Source: Geothermobacter ehrlichii
Lineage (GTDB): Bacteria; Desulfobacterota; Desulfuromonadia; Desulfuromonadales; Geothermobacteraceae
Length of the DNA stretch: 64,000 nucleotides
Direction: 5' to 3'
NCBI RefSeq assembly: GCF_008124615.1
Contig: NZ_VNIB01000002.1
Span: 104,524 to 168,523 of the forward strand
A model generated the notes under the pieces. The model searched no databases and was not told where the DNA came from. It saw nothing but the letters and a program-made list of their open reading frames with translations. The position numbers and the translations under genes are program-made. Positions within the stretch are counted from its first letter, which is position 1, and each line of letters starts with the position of its first letter. Below are positions 27,454 through 35,625 of this stretch, piece by piece.

Positions 27454-28728
27454 TCACTGTTTTGTTTTTGCCAACAGCTCCCCCTGCCTGATGTCGACGC
27501 TCAGCAGCAGGGCCGCGCCGAGCAGGAAGAAGAGCAGCTGGGACAGGATCGCCAGCCGCACCGAGCCGGTCAGCTGGTTGACCAGGGCGAAGGCAAAGGG
27601 ACCGCAGATGGCGGCCAGCTTGTTGCTGACGGCGAAAAATCCGAAGAACTCGGCAGTCTTCTCTGCCGGCACGAGTCGGGCGAAGAGGGAGCGGCTCAGG
27701 GCCTGGATACCGCCGAGCACCAGGGCGACCATGACGCCGAGCAGCCAGAACTCCCAGGAATGACGCATGAACACCGCCCACAGGGTGGCCAGGGCGAAAA
27801 CGGCGATGATGACGAAGAGGGCAGGCCGGGGACCGATCATTTCGGCCAGCCGGCCGCACAGCAGGGTGCCGGGCAGGGCCAGAAACTGAATGAGCAGAAA
27901 GCAGCCGAGGATGGCCTGCTGGCTCATGCCGAGTTCCTGGCGCGCGAAGAGGGCCGAGATGACGACCATGGTCTGCACGCCGTCGTTGTAGAGCAGGAAG
28001 GCGAAAAGAAAGCGCAGCAGATGCGGATGGTTTCTGAGATCGCGGTAGACGGTGAGAAAGCCGGCGGCAGGCATGTTCAACCGCGGGGGAATCGCCGGCA
28101 TCCACGACAGGGCCGGAAGAGAGAACAAAAGCCACCAGGCGCCGGTCAACAGCAGCCCCAGCCGGGTGGCCGAGGCATTGTCCAGGCCGATGGGGAGCGC
28201 CCCCTGAACCAGGGCGAAAACGAGCATCAGGGCCAGCCCGCCGCCGACATAGCCCACGGCGAAACCTTGTGCCGACAGCCGGTCGAGCCGATCCCCTTCG
28301 GCCAGGACCGGCAGGAAGGCGTTGTAAAAGATGGTGCCCGCGGCGAAGCCGAGGTTGGCGATGCAGAAGAGCAGGGCGGCCGCCGGCCAGTGGGGCGGCA
28401 CGGGCAGGGCCAGTCCCATGGTCGCCAGGCTGCCGAGCAGCACGAAGAAACGAAAGAGTTCTCTTTGCCGGCCGCGCCGGTCGGCCCAGCGGCCGAGCTG
28501 CGGGGCAAAAAGGACGATGAGCAGAAGCGAGGCCGATACCAGGTAACCCCAGAGGACCGTTGCCGAGACCGGCTCTTTTGTACCGGGGAGGATCACCCCG
28601 TCTGCGGGCAGCAGGCTTGCGAACCAGACCGGAAAGACCGCCGTCAGCACAACGGTCGAAAAGCCCGAATTGGCCCAGTCGTAAAGGCACCAGGCCTGCC
28701 GCTGCTTCTTTTGGCCCGCTTCGTTCAT
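27454..28728 (-). CDS. MFS transporter, UMF1/Atg22-like
   Basis: The 424-residue product from ATG 28728 has about twelve membrane spans and starts QAWCLYDWANSGFSTVVLTAVFP, the hallmark of the UMF1 (vacuole effluxer Atg22-like) branch of the major facilitator superfamily. An open frame continues upstream, but it overlaps the YkgJ-type gene and a terminator and is rejected. The MFS motif A loop appears as GRWADRRGRQREL. Bacterial members are thought to export amino acids or other small solutes; the substrate is unknown here. Confidence 0.87.
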   Translation of the reverse strand: MNEAGQKKQRQAWCLYDWANSGFSTVVLTAVFPVWFASLLPADGVILPGTKEPVSATVLWGYLVSASLLLIVLFAPQLGRWADRRGRQRELFRFFVLLGSLATMGLALPVPPHWPAAALLFCIANLGFAAGTIFYNAFLPVLAEGDRLDRLSAQGFAVGYVGGGLALMLVFALVQGALPIGLDNASATRLGLLLTGAWWLLFSLPALSWMPAIPPRLNMPAAGFLTVYRDLRNHPHLLRFLFAFLLYNDGVQTMVVISALFARQELGMSQQAILGCFLLIQFLALPGTLLCGRLAEMIGPRPALFVIIAVFALATLWAVFMRHSWEFWLLGVMVALVLGGIQALSRSLFARLVPAEKTAEFFGFFAVSNKLAAICGPFAFALVNQLTGSVRLAILSQLLFFLLGAALLLSVDIRQGELLAKTKQ

Positions 28729-28820
28729 CGCATTGCCCGTTTTCCGGCGAAATCCGCCGGCCTCACGAATGCCCCCATCCCGGGGCGATGGAAAGAGGGG
28801 ACGCGCCGGGCCGGGCAGCC

Positions 28821-28863
28821 AAAAAAAGACCCCGGGCCCAAAGGAGGAGAAAGCGCCGGGGTC
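28821..28863 (-). terminator. Terminator of the YkgJ-type gene
   Basis: GACCCCGG (28828-28835) pairs with CCGGGGTC (28856-28863), and the minus strand then reads TTTTTTT (28827-28821). It isolates the MFS gene from the operon upstream. Confidence 0.8.
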
Positions 28864-28930
28864 GATAGTCCATGTCGTCCTGCTGTTCAAGCACAGGCAG
28901 TGCCAAACGCCACAACTGCCTGAAAACAGG

Positions 28931-29287
28931 TCAGCGACCGGATCTTTTGCGCGCCGTGCCCCGTCTTTTCGCCGTCTTCTGTCTCTTTTTTGACACCGGT
29001 TTCTGCGCCGGTTGATATCCGGTCTGGGCATCCAGCCAGGCGACATAGCCGCAGTCGCGCGGCAGCCAGAAGGCGTCGCGGACCGTCTGCGGATCGAGCC
29101 TGATGCATTCCTCTTCGACCTCGAAACGTTTGTGGTAGACCTTGCAGCGGCGGCTGGCCACATCAAGATAGCGGCAGGCCTGGTCGGTTTCGACAACGGT
29201 GCCGTCTTCTTCGATCCGTTTCTCGAAGCAGCAGCGGCCGCAGCGGCGGCAGAGGGCTTCCCAGGTCGTGTCTTCCGGAACTGCCAT
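28931..29287 (-). CDS. YkgJ/UPF0153-type cysteine cluster protein
   Basis: The 118-residue protein has the family signature CRRCGRCCFEK at residues 13-23 and further cysteines in ACRYLDVASRRCKVYHKR and DCGYVAW. These motifs coordinate an iron-sulfur or zinc site in the CxxCxxxCC family. The C-terminal 30 residues are Lys/Arg-rich (KPVSKKRQKTAKRR), which may bind nucleic acid. It starts 13 bases after the LysE-family gene. The biochemical role of the family is unknown. Confidence 0.78.
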   Translation of the reverse strand: MAVPEDTTWEALCRRCGRCCFEKRIEEDGTVVETDQACRYLDVASRRCKVYHKRFEVEEECIRLDPQTVRDAFWLPRDCGYVAWLDAQTGYQPAQKPVSKKRQKTAKRRGTARKRSGR

Positions 29288-29300
29288 CAGGCTACCCCGT

Positions 29301-29927
29301 TCATCGTCCCGGCCAGGCCAGCCTGACGCCGAGTCCGATCAGCACGCCGCCGGCGATTCTGTCCAGCCAGCGTCCGGCCCGGGGGCGCTGCTGCAGCCAG
29401 CGGCCGAGACTGCCGGCGAACCAGCCGATCAGTCCGAAGAAGAGAAAGGTCAGCAGGACGAAAAGGATGCCAAGCAGCAGCATCTGCACCGCAACATGAC
29501 CGCGCTCGAGGGAGACGAACTGGGGGAAGAAGGCCATGAAGAAGATCGCCACCTTCGGATTGAGCAGGTTGGCGATGACCGACTGGTTGAAGATGAGTAG
29601 CGGCCGGGCCAGCTCCGGGTTGCCGCGGGTGTCGATGGTGCCGGCGCTGCGCAGCAGCTTGACGCCGATCCAGACCAGATAGACGCCGCCGGCCAGCTTG
29701 ACCGCGCCGTAGAGGGCGGCCGACGAGGCGAGCAGGGCCGACAGTCCGAGGATGGCGAACAGGGTGTGTCCCAGGTTGCCGAGAGCGAAGCCGGCAGCCG
29801 CCGACAGGGCGGCGGTCCGTCCCTGTGTGATGCCGCGGGTCAGGACGGTCAGGTTGTCCGGTCCCGGCGTCAGGATCAGCAGGATGGAGGCGGCGCAGAA
29901 GAAGGAAAGGCGGGTCGGATCGAGCAT
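29301..29927 (-). CDS. LysE/RhtB-family amino acid exporter
   Basis: The 208-residue inner membrane protein has about six hydrophobic helices. The conserved N-terminal motif ILTPGPDNLTVLTRGITQGR and the NLLNPKVAIFFMAFFPQF segment are diagnostic of the LysE/RhtB superfamily, which exports amino acids. The substrate is not predictable. It is part of a minus-strand run of small transport genes; the SMR gene upstream ends 20 bases before its start. Confidence 0.9.
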   Translation of the reverse strand: MLDPTRLSFFCAASILLILTPGPDNLTVLTRGITQGRTAALSAAAGFALGNLGHTLFAILGLSALLASSAALYGAVKLAGGVYLVWIGVKLLRSAGTIDTRGNPELARPLLIFNQSVIANLLNPKVAIFFMAFFPQFVSLERGHVAVQMLLLGILFVLLTFLFFGLIGWFAGSLGRWLQQRPRAGRWLDRIAGGVLIGLGVRLAWPGR

Positions 29928-29947
29928 CGCTGTTTTTCCTGTTTCTT

Positions 29948-30277
29948 TCAGTGTCTGACCGTTTTCGAGAAGAGGTGAATGACCATCACTCCGGCGACGA
30001 TCAGTGCCATGCCGATGATCGCCGGCAGATCGGGAATCTGCCGGTAGAGCAGGATGCCGGCGAGGATCACCAGGACGATGCCGGCCCCGGACCAGACCGC
30101 GTAGGTGATGCCCACGGGGATGGTTCTGATGGTGAGGGTCATGAAATAGAAGGCCAGCCCGTAGCCGGCAACGACGATCAGACTGGGACCCAGCCGGGTG
30201 AATTCGGCCGTCGCCTTCAGGGCGCTGGTGGCGACGACCTCGGAGATGATGGCGATTGCCAGATAGAGATAGGGCAT
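29948..30277 (-). CDS. Small multidrug resistance (SMR) family transporter
   Basis: The 109-residue product from ATG 30277 has four membrane helices. The SMR signature is present: YLYLAIAIISEVVATSALK with the essential Glu in the first helix, then GLAFYFMTLTIRTIPVGITYAVWSGAGIV. It fits EmrE/SugE-like proton-coupled export of cationic compounds such as quaternary ammonium or guanidinium. An upstream in-frame ATG at 30310 would add 11 hydrophilic residues and is less likely. Confidence 0.9.
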   Translation of the reverse strand: MPYLYLAIAIISEVVATSALKATAEFTRLGPSLIVVAGYGLAFYFMTLTIRTIPVGITYAVWSGAGIVLVILAGILLYRQIPDLPAIIGMALIVAGVMVIHLFSKTVRH

Positions 30278-30397
30278 TTGTCCGTTCGATCTTTGCTGGT
30301 GATGTTCCACGGCGGTCGGGATGTCGTGGTACGGTTCAAGCTGGCGCCATGGTGAACGGATTTCGCACCGGCGTCAATGTCCGGATGGGCCGACGGG

Positions 30398-30892
30398 TCA
30401 TCGTGCCGGCGGGTCGAGGTGCAGCGCCAGCCAGACGGTGTTCCGGTCCGGGTCTGTCCAGCTGACCCGGTGCCTGCGTCCGGCCTCGATGAGCAGGTGG
30501 CTGCCCGGTTCGAGTTCGACCTCTTCTTCCGGCTCGGCGAACAGGAGACGGGCACGGCCGGAAAGCAGCAGAATCCACTCGTCGTGGTCCTGGTCGTACC
30601 AGTTTTCTTCCGGCGTGGTGTGACCGCGGGAGACGATGCGCTCCAGTTTCATTCCCGGACGCTGCAGCAGGATGGTGAACAGTTCCAGGGGCAGGTCGTC
30701 GGGGATGTCTGCGAAGAGATTTGCGGTTTTCGGCTGCTGCAGGGTTTCGATCCACCAGATCTGTTTGTGGCCGCCGGCGGAGAATTTCTTTTGTGCCTTC
30801 TGCGCTTCTTCCAGAGAGGCAAAGGAGGCGACCAGGTACTGGACGCCGTTGTCGTCCTGTCGCCAGAGCTGGTATGGGAGTTCTCTGTTCAT
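30398..30892 (-). CDS. Cupin-domain protein with N-terminal extension
   Basis: The product is 164 residues. The C-terminal 110 form a single cupin barrel (NLFADIPDDLPLELFTILLQ, TTPEENWYDQDHDEWILLLS, EPGSHLLIEAGRRHRVSWTD) with His/Glu positions suited to one metal. Stand-alone cupins of this type usually begin near NLFADIP. Here about 55 residues precede it (YQLWRQDDNGVQYLVASFAS...GHKQIWWIE), looking like a small alpha-beta domain. It overlaps the arfB stop by 4 bases. Ligand unknown. Confidence 0.75.
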   Translation of the reverse strand: MNRELPYQLWRQDDNGVQYLVASFASLEEAQKAQKKFSAGGHKQIWWIETLQQPKTANLFADIPDDLPLELFTILLQRPGMKLERIVSRGHTTPEENWYDQDHDEWILLLSGRARLLFAEPEEEVELEPGSHLLIEAGRRHRVSWTDPDRNTVWLALHLDPPAR

Positions 30893-31314
30893 TCGTCCCT
30901 CCTCACGGGGCCGCGCAGCGCCTTGGTGCGTCCCCGCCTCTTCTTGGCCTCGACCCGTTTTCTGACGGCGGCCGCTGCCGGGCGGGTGGGAATGCGGCGT
31001 CGGGGGCCGACGGCGGCCCTGGCGACCAGATTCCGCAAACGGTCGAGGGCCTCGCGGCGGTTCATCTCCTGCGAGCGATGCCCGCGTGCCTGGATGATCA
31101 GTACGCCCTTCCGGTTGATCTGGCCGGCGGCCAGGGTGAACAGGCGTTTTTTGACCGAGTCCGGCAGGCAGGAATCGGCTATGGCGAAGCGGAGCTGGAT
31201 GGCCGTGGCGTTGCGGTTGACATGCTGGCCGCCCGGTCCGCCGGCGGGGATCGCCGCCAGCCGAATCTGGTGCAGGGGGATGTCGAGCCCCGGTCCGATT
31301 TCAAGACGCTCCAT
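30889..31314 (-). CDS. arfB: Alternative ribosome-rescue factor / peptidyl-tRNA hydrolase ArfB
   Basis: The 141-residue product from ATG 31314 contains the release-factor GGQ motif in AAIPAGGPGGQHVNRNATAIQL and a basic C-terminal tail (KKRRGRTKALRGPVRRDE) that enters the empty mRNA channel of stalled ribosomes. This is the ArfB/YaeJ pattern and lacks the codon-recognition domains of RF1/RF2. The long in-frame extension upstream to 31485 covers another small open frame and is rejected. It is a stalling-rescue backup to the tmRNA system near 63 kb. Confidence 0.9.
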   Translation of the reverse strand: MERLEIGPGLDIPLHQIRLAAIPAGGPGGQHVNRNATAIQLRFAIADSCLPDSVKKRLFTLAAGQINRKGVLIIQARGHRSQEMNRREALDRLRNLVARAAVGPRRRIPTRPAAAAVRKRVEAKKRRGRTKALRGPVRRDE

Positions 31315-31325
31315 GATGCGCTCTC

Positions 31326-31531
31326 TCACCTTTTCGTGGGCGGCCAGAATCCCTTCTGCCGCAGTTCGGCCAGCAGGGCCTCGCCCGGGCCGATGCTGTC
31401 GAAAATGTTCGCCGAGGTCATGGTCGCGGCGGTCATGTTCGACGGTCGCCAGCCGCCGGCAGGCAGCCGGGAACAAGCAGCACAAGCTGACCGGCGAAGG
31501 TCGGAGCAGGCAGGACGATGCGGTAGCTCAT
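31326..31531 (-). pseudogene. Possible small gene broken by a frameshift
   Basis: An ATG at 31531 overlaps the stop of the BFD-like gene in the coupled form ATGA and opens a 33-codon frame (MSYRIVLPAPTFAGQLVLLV...) that stops at 31430. A second frame begins at 31436 and runs 36 codons (ANIFDSIGPGEALLAELRQK...) to 31326, 12 bases before arfB. The two differ by one frame step, so they could be halves of one roughly 68-residue gene. I do not recognise either half. It could equally be two tiny genes or none. Confidence 0.3.
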
Positions 31532-31731
31532 GGGCCGGTCTCTTCCAGTATGGTCAGGATTTTCGGCGTACAGCGTTTGCCGCCGCAGGGGCCCGAACCG
31601 GCGCCGGTGGCGGCGCGCAGCTCTTCCAGGGTGCGTTTGCCCTCGGCGATGTGGCGGAGAAAGACCCGTTTCTTGATGTTTTTGCACAGACAGACCGGTT
31701 TCAGTCCGTCGATGATCTGTTGTTCATCCAT
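31528..31731 (-). CDS. BFD-like [2Fe-2S] protein
   Basis: The 67-residue protein has the bacterioferritin-associated-ferredoxin cysteine pattern CLC...CGGKRC (Cys14, Cys16, Cys49, Cys53) and the usual helical spacing (AEGKRTLEELRAATGAGSG). Such domains carry one [2Fe-2S] cluster and transfer electrons, or occur as modules in larger enzymes. It lies between arfB and the haloacid dehalogenase gene on the minus strand. Its redox partner is not evident. Confidence 0.8.
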   Translation of the reverse strand: MDEQQIIDGLKPVCLCKNIKKRVFLRHIAEGKRTLEELRAATGAGSGPCGGKRCTPKILTILEETGP

Positions 31732-31791
31732 GGTCGGCCTCCGATGGATGGATCGTCGGTTGGGATGTCGAAACCTTCGGGCGCCGCGCTG

Positions 31792-32463
31792 TCAGTCGAC
31801 GGCGAGGTCGACCAGGCCTTCGAGACTCGACAGGGTGGCGGTGGGGCTCAGCTCCCAGGGATCGAAGACCGCGTCCGGATTGCGCCTGATCCACGCCGCC
31901 CGCATGCCGGCCGACAGTGCGCCCAGAACATCGAACGGATTGCCGGAGACCATCCAGGCCGTATCGCCGGCGGCGCCGGCCCGGCGCAGAAAATGGGCGT
32001 AGACCGCCGGATTGGGCTTGAAGCTCCTGATCTCGTCGCAGCTGACGATCTCCTCGAAATACTCCCTGATGCCGGCCTGTTGCAGCAGCGACTCGAGATC
32101 GTCCGGTTTGCCGTTGGAAAAAGCGAACAGCCGACAGCTTTTTTGCCGCAACAGTTCGAGTGCCTTCTCGACATCGGCAAAGGCCGGCAACCGTCGGTAG
32201 GCGGCCAGCAGTTCCGCCTTTTGCACCGACGACAGCTCGACTCCGAGGGCGGCGCAGGTGTAATCGAGTGCCTGGGCAGTGCAGACCGAGAAGTCGCGGT
32301 AGTTCTGCATCAGGCCGCGGCGAAAGGAATATTCGAGCTGCTTGCTGCGCCAGAGGTCGGAAAAGGCCCGGGCCCTGGCGGGCAGCATGCGCTCGAGCAG
32401 CGCGACGACGCCGGCGGTGTCGATGAGGGTGCCGTAGACATCGAAGGCAAAAACGGTGGGCAT
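31792..32463 (-). CDS. Haloacid dehalogenase, type II-like
   Basis: The 223-residue HAD-superfamily protein has the nucleophile Asp in FAFDVYGTLID, motif II LFAFSNG, the lysine in EIRSFKPNPAVY and the acidic VSGNPFDVLGA (SxNxxD-type motif of (S)-2-haloacid dehalogenases). It is predicted to act on 2-haloalkanoates, but many family members have other substrates. A bidirectional hairpin 90 bases upstream separates it from the cold shock gene. Confidence 0.82.
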   Translation of the reverse strand: MPTVFAFDVYGTLIDTAGVVALLERMLPARARAFSDLWRSKQLEYSFRRGLMQNYRDFSVCTAQALDYTCAALGVELSSVQKAELLAAYRRLPAFADVEKALELLRQKSCRLFAFSNGKPDDLESLLQQAGIREYFEEIVSCDEIRSFKPNPAVYAHFLRRAGAAGDTAWMVSGNPFDVLGALSAGMRAAWIRRNPDAVFDPWELSPTATLSSLEGLVDLAVD

Positions 32464-32550
32464 GACGTCCTCCTGACAGGGAAGGAAAGGGTTCCAACCC
32501 GACTATCTTAGCGCAGGCGACGTCGTTCGGCCAGAGTGGCAATGGGCACA

Positions 32551-32583
32551 AAAAAACGCCGCGGCAAAGCCGCGGCGTTTTTG
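32551..32583 (-). terminator. Terminator of the cold shock gene (bidirectional form)
   Basis: CGCCGCGGC/GCCGCGGCG (32557-32565, 32569-32577) with a 3-base loop is flanked by A6 on the left and TTTTTG on the right, so it can act on either strand. It lies 20 bases past the csp stop. Confidence 0.88.
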
Positions 32584-32602
32584 TTTCGACTCATCAAGCG
32601 GT

Positions 32603-32803
32603 TCAGAGCTTGACGATACGGGTGGCCTGGGGGCCTTTCTGGCCTTGGGTCACCTCGAAGGAGACGCGGTCGCCTTCGGAGAGGGACTTGAAGCCTTCAG
32701 CATGAATTTCCGAGAAGTGCGCGAAAACGTCAGGACCGTTGTCCTGCTCGATGAAGCCAAACCCTTTCGCGTCGTTGAACCACTTGACTGTACCTTCTGC
32801 CAT
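32603..32803 (-). CDS. Cold shock protein, CspA family
   Basis: The 66-residue OB-fold protein has both RNA-binding motifs, KGFGFIEQ (RNP1) and DVFAHFS (RNP2). It starts at ATG 32803 with AAGGAG at ideal spacing; a longer open frame to 32881 is the 5' leader. A small hairpin (CTTCCC/GGGAAG, 32821-32835) lies in the leader just upstream of the ribosome binding site and might modulate translation, as leaders of other csp genes do. It is an RNA chaperone. Confidence 0.94.
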   Translation of the reverse strand: MAEGTVKWFNDAKGFGFIEQDNGPDVFAHFSEIHAEGFKSLSEGDRVSFEVTQGQKGPQATRIVKL

Positions 32804-32865
32804 TTTGTTGCTCCTTGTGCCTTCCCTGCGGGAAGTTTTGCTGGGCTGTGCTCGAGGTGTCGCCG

Positions 32866-32909
32866 AAAAGAAAAGCCGCATGGCCTGAGAAATCGGCCAT
32901 GCGGCTTTT
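32866..32909 (-). terminator. Terminator of nrdJ (bidirectional form)
   Basis: A perfect 15-bp stem (32871-32885 with 32895-32909, core GCCGCATGGCC) has a 9-base loop. On the minus strand it is followed by TTTTCTTTT. It ends the nrdJ transcript before the csp leader. Confidence 0.88.
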
Positions 32910-33042
32910 TTCTGTTTACCCTATGAATCAGTCGGCTGTGCCTGTCGCACAAACATTTTTCAACTGTGGCCAGTCTAGCAACGGCCGGCCGGAAAGGCAA
33001 GGAGAAAAACACAGCAGGCACATTTTTTTGTCGCATTCCGGG

Positions 33043-35259
33043 TCAGGCGCACTCCGAGTAGCCGCAGGCGTGGCAGACGCAGCAGCCGCCCTCGTGCTCC
33101 ACCGGGCCGCCGCAGTCGGGGCAGGCGCCGCCGTTGCCGACGAACTGGGTCGGGGCGTCACCTTCGGGCAGCATGTGCAGCTCGATCGCCTTGGCGACGG
33201 CATCGGCGCAGGAGGTGATGCGGTTGGCGCCGAATCCCGCCGGCTTGTGGCAGGTGATGCCGATCAGCTGCTTGACCGCCTGACGCGCCTGAACCCCGGA
33301 GCGCCAGGCCAGGGAGACCAGACGGCCGATTGCCTCGCACTGGCTGGCGGCGCAGCCGCCGGCCTTGCCCATGGTGGTGAAGAGCTCGAAAACCCCCTTG
33401 CTGTCCTCGTTGATGGTGACATAGAGGGGACCGCAACCGGTTTCCATCTGGTAGGTGGTGCCCCGCAGGGCCCGCGGTCGCTCACGCTTGCGGGATTTCT
33501 TCTCGGTCTCAATGGGGATGTCGGCGGCCTTTTCATCCGCTTTCTTGACCGAAAGAACCTGCAGGTCACGGGAACCGTCGCGATAGATGGTCACCCCTTT
33601 GCAGCCTAGCTGGTAGGCCAGGCGGTAGACGGTGGCCACGTCCTCGCGGCTGGCCTCGTTGCGGAAATTGACCGTCTTGGAGACGGCGTTGTCGGTGTAC
33701 TTCTGAAAGGCCGCCTGCATGCGAATATGGTCTTCGGGGGTGATGTCGTGGGCGGTGACGAAGACCCGACGCACGTCTTCGGGAATTTCGGGAATGTCCT
33801 GCACCGTGCCGTGTTCGGCGATCTTCTCCATCAGCTCCTTCGAATAGAAGCCGCGCTCGCGGGCGATCTGCTCGAACAGGGGATGCACCTCCACCAGCTT
33901 GTCGTCATCGAGCACCTGGCGGACGAAGCTGACCGCGAACAGCGGCTCGACCCCGGACGAGGTGCTGCTGATGATCGAGATGGTACCGGTCGGGGCGATG
34001 GTGGTGCAGGTGGCGTTGCGGATCGGTCTGCCACCCTTGACGTCGTAGATGGAGCCCTTGAAGTTGGGGAAGGGGCCCCGCTCCTCGGCCAGTTCGACCG
34101 ACATCTGGTGGGCTTCGTCGTTGATGAATTTCATCAGCTTCTCGCCCAGCTCGATGGCCTCCTGCGAGTTGTAGGGGATGCCGAGCCTGATCAGCATGTC
34201 GGCCCAGCCCATGATGCCGAGACCGATCTTGCGGTTGGCGCGTGTCATCTGGTCGATTTCGGGGATCGGGTAGTTGTTGACCTCGATGACGTTGTCGAGG
34301 AAGCGGGTGGCCAGGCGCACGGTTTCCCGCAGCCGTGGCCAGTCGACGTCGTCTTCGTGCGCGAAGCGGGCGAGGTTGATCGAACCGAGGTTGCACGACT
34401 CGTAGGGGAGCAGAGGCTGCTCGCCGCAGGGGTTGGTCGCCTCGATTTCGCCGACGTGCGGCGTCGGGTTGTCGCGGTTGAGACGGTCGAGGAAGATGAT
34501 GCCCGGTTCGCCGTTGTGCCAGGCCATGTCGACAATGTGGTCGAAGATCTTGCGGGCCGGCAGCTTGCCGACCGGTTTGCCGGTGCGGGGGTTGACGATA
34601 TCGTATTCACCGTCCTTTTCGACCGCCTCCATGAAGGCTTCGGTCAGGCCGACGGAAATGTTGAAATTGGTCAGCACGGTCTGGTCGCGCTTGGCCATGA
34701 TGAAATCCATGATGTCGGGATGGTCGACCCGCAGAATGCCCATGTTGGCACCACGCCGGGTGCCGCCCTGCTTGATGGTTTCGGTGGCGGCGTCGAACAC
34801 CTTCATGAAGGAGATCGGACCGGAGCTGATGCCGCGGGTGGAGCTGACCACGTCGTTGGCCGGCCGGATGCGCGAAAAGGAGAAGCCGGTGCCGCCGCCG
34901 CTCTTGTGAATCAGGGCGGTGTTCTTGATCGCCTCGAAGATCTCCTCCATCGAGTCGCCTACCGGGAGCACGAAACAGGCCGAGAGCTGGCCCAGCTCGC
35001 GACCGGCGTTCATCAGCGTCGGCGAGTTGGGCATGAACTCGAGGCTGGTCATCATCCGGTAGAATTCCTTCTCCAGCTGTTTGGCGTCGACGCCGGTGTT
35101 CAGCTTCGTTTCGGCCGAGGCGATGGTGCGGGCGACCCGGGCGAACATCTCGGCCGGCGTCTCGAGGACCTTGCCTTCCTCGTTGCGCTTCAGGTAGCGG
35201 CGCTCGAGGACGGTGATGGCGTTTGCTGACAACTGCAGGGCGGTCTCTTTCTTGGACAT
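33043..35259 (-). CDS. nrdJ: Adenosylcobalamin-dependent (class II) ribonucleotide reductase
   Basis: The 738-residue enzyme reduces ribonucleotides using adenosylcobalamin, so it works with or without oxygen. Visible marks are FMPNSPTLMNAGRELGQLSACFVLPV, HKSGGGTGFSFSRIRP, the active-site ATNPCGEQPLLPYESCNLGSI and APTGTISIISSTSSGVEP. The C-terminus ends in a cysteine-rich zinc-ribbon (CPDCGGPVEHEGGCCVCHACGY) thought to re-reduce the active site. Length is normal for the shorter NrdJ form. An NrdR-type box sits in its promoter. Confidence 0.96.
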   Translation of the reverse strand: MSKKETALQLSANAITVLERRYLKRNEEGKVLETPAEMFARVARTIASAETKLNTGVDAKQLEKEFYRMMTSLEFMPNSPTLMNAGRELGQLSACFVLPVGDSMEEIFEAIKNTALIHKSGGGTGFSFSRIRPANDVVSSTRGISSGPISFMKVFDAATETIKQGGTRRGANMGILRVDHPDIMDFIMAKRDQTVLTNFNISVGLTEAFMEAVEKDGEYDIVNPRTGKPVGKLPARKIFDHIVDMAWHNGEPGIIFLDRLNRDNPTPHVGEIEATNPCGEQPLLPYESCNLGSINLARFAHEDDVDWPRLRETVRLATRFLDNVIEVNNYPIPEIDQMTRANRKIGLGIMGWADMLIRLGIPYNSQEAIELGEKLMKFINDEAHQMSVELAEERGPFPNFKGSIYDVKGGRPIRNATCTTIAPTGTISIISSTSSGVEPLFAVSFVRQVLDDDKLVEVHPLFEQIARERGFYSKELMEKIAEHGTVQDIPEIPEDVRRVFVTAHDITPEDHIRMQAAFQKYTDNAVSKTVNFRNEASREDVATVYRLAYQLGCKGVTIYRDGSRDLQVLSVKKADEKAADIPIETEKKSRKRERPRALRGTTYQMETGCGPLYVTINEDSKGVFELFTTMGKAGGCAASQCEAIGRLVSLAWRSGVQARQAVKQLIGITCHKPAGFGANRITSCADAVAKAIELHMLPEGDAPTQFVGNGGACPDCGGPVEHEGGCCVCHACGYSECA

Positions 35260-35371
35260 TGGTTTTCCCTCTTTGTAACTGGAATTGAAAATGAGAATGG
35301 CGGGATGTCAACCCGTCGTCCGTATTGTCGGAATTTGGTGAAAAAGTCTTATATCGTGTGGAAATGCCGCG

Positions 35372-35400
35372 TTTAAACCACAATATGTTGTGGCTGTCAA
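35372..35400 (-). promoter_or_regulatory. nrdJ promoter with NrdR-like box in the spacer
   Basis: On the minus strand a -35 TTGACA (35400-35395), a 17-base spacer and a -10 TTTAAA (35377-35372) are followed by a leader of about 105 bases. Sixteen of the 17 spacer bases form the palindrome CCACAACATATTGTGG (35393-35378), which matches the NrdR-box pattern ACACWATATATWGTGT at 13 of 16 positions in the plus-strand reading. A weaker half-match lies at 35344-35359. Repression by NrdR is inferred. Confidence 0.65.
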
Positions 35401-35625
35401 GGTCTCTTTGCAGCCGGTTTTTGCCGGTCGACACGCCGGTTTCCCGGATCTTGTAAAAATAAAACCAAAAAACTCAGCAATTTAGCCTTTCGGTCGGGAT
35501 CGGTATACGGGCGACGGAAAAATCTTTTGCCGGCCGGACGCTTTACAGGGGGCAGTCGCCGTGCTAGAAGAAAACATTTAATTTTATCAAATTTCTTTTC
35601 GGCAGCCTGACGGCCAGGCAAGGGT

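Noticed and set aside
28729..29196. N-terminal extension of the MFS gene
   Set aside because: It would cross a strong terminator and overlap the conserved YkgJ-type gene in another frame. The membrane protein begins naturally at 28728.
35260..35371. Cobalamin riboswitch in the nrdJ leader
   Set aside because: The leader is only about 105 bases and has no B12-box-like conserved element that I can see.
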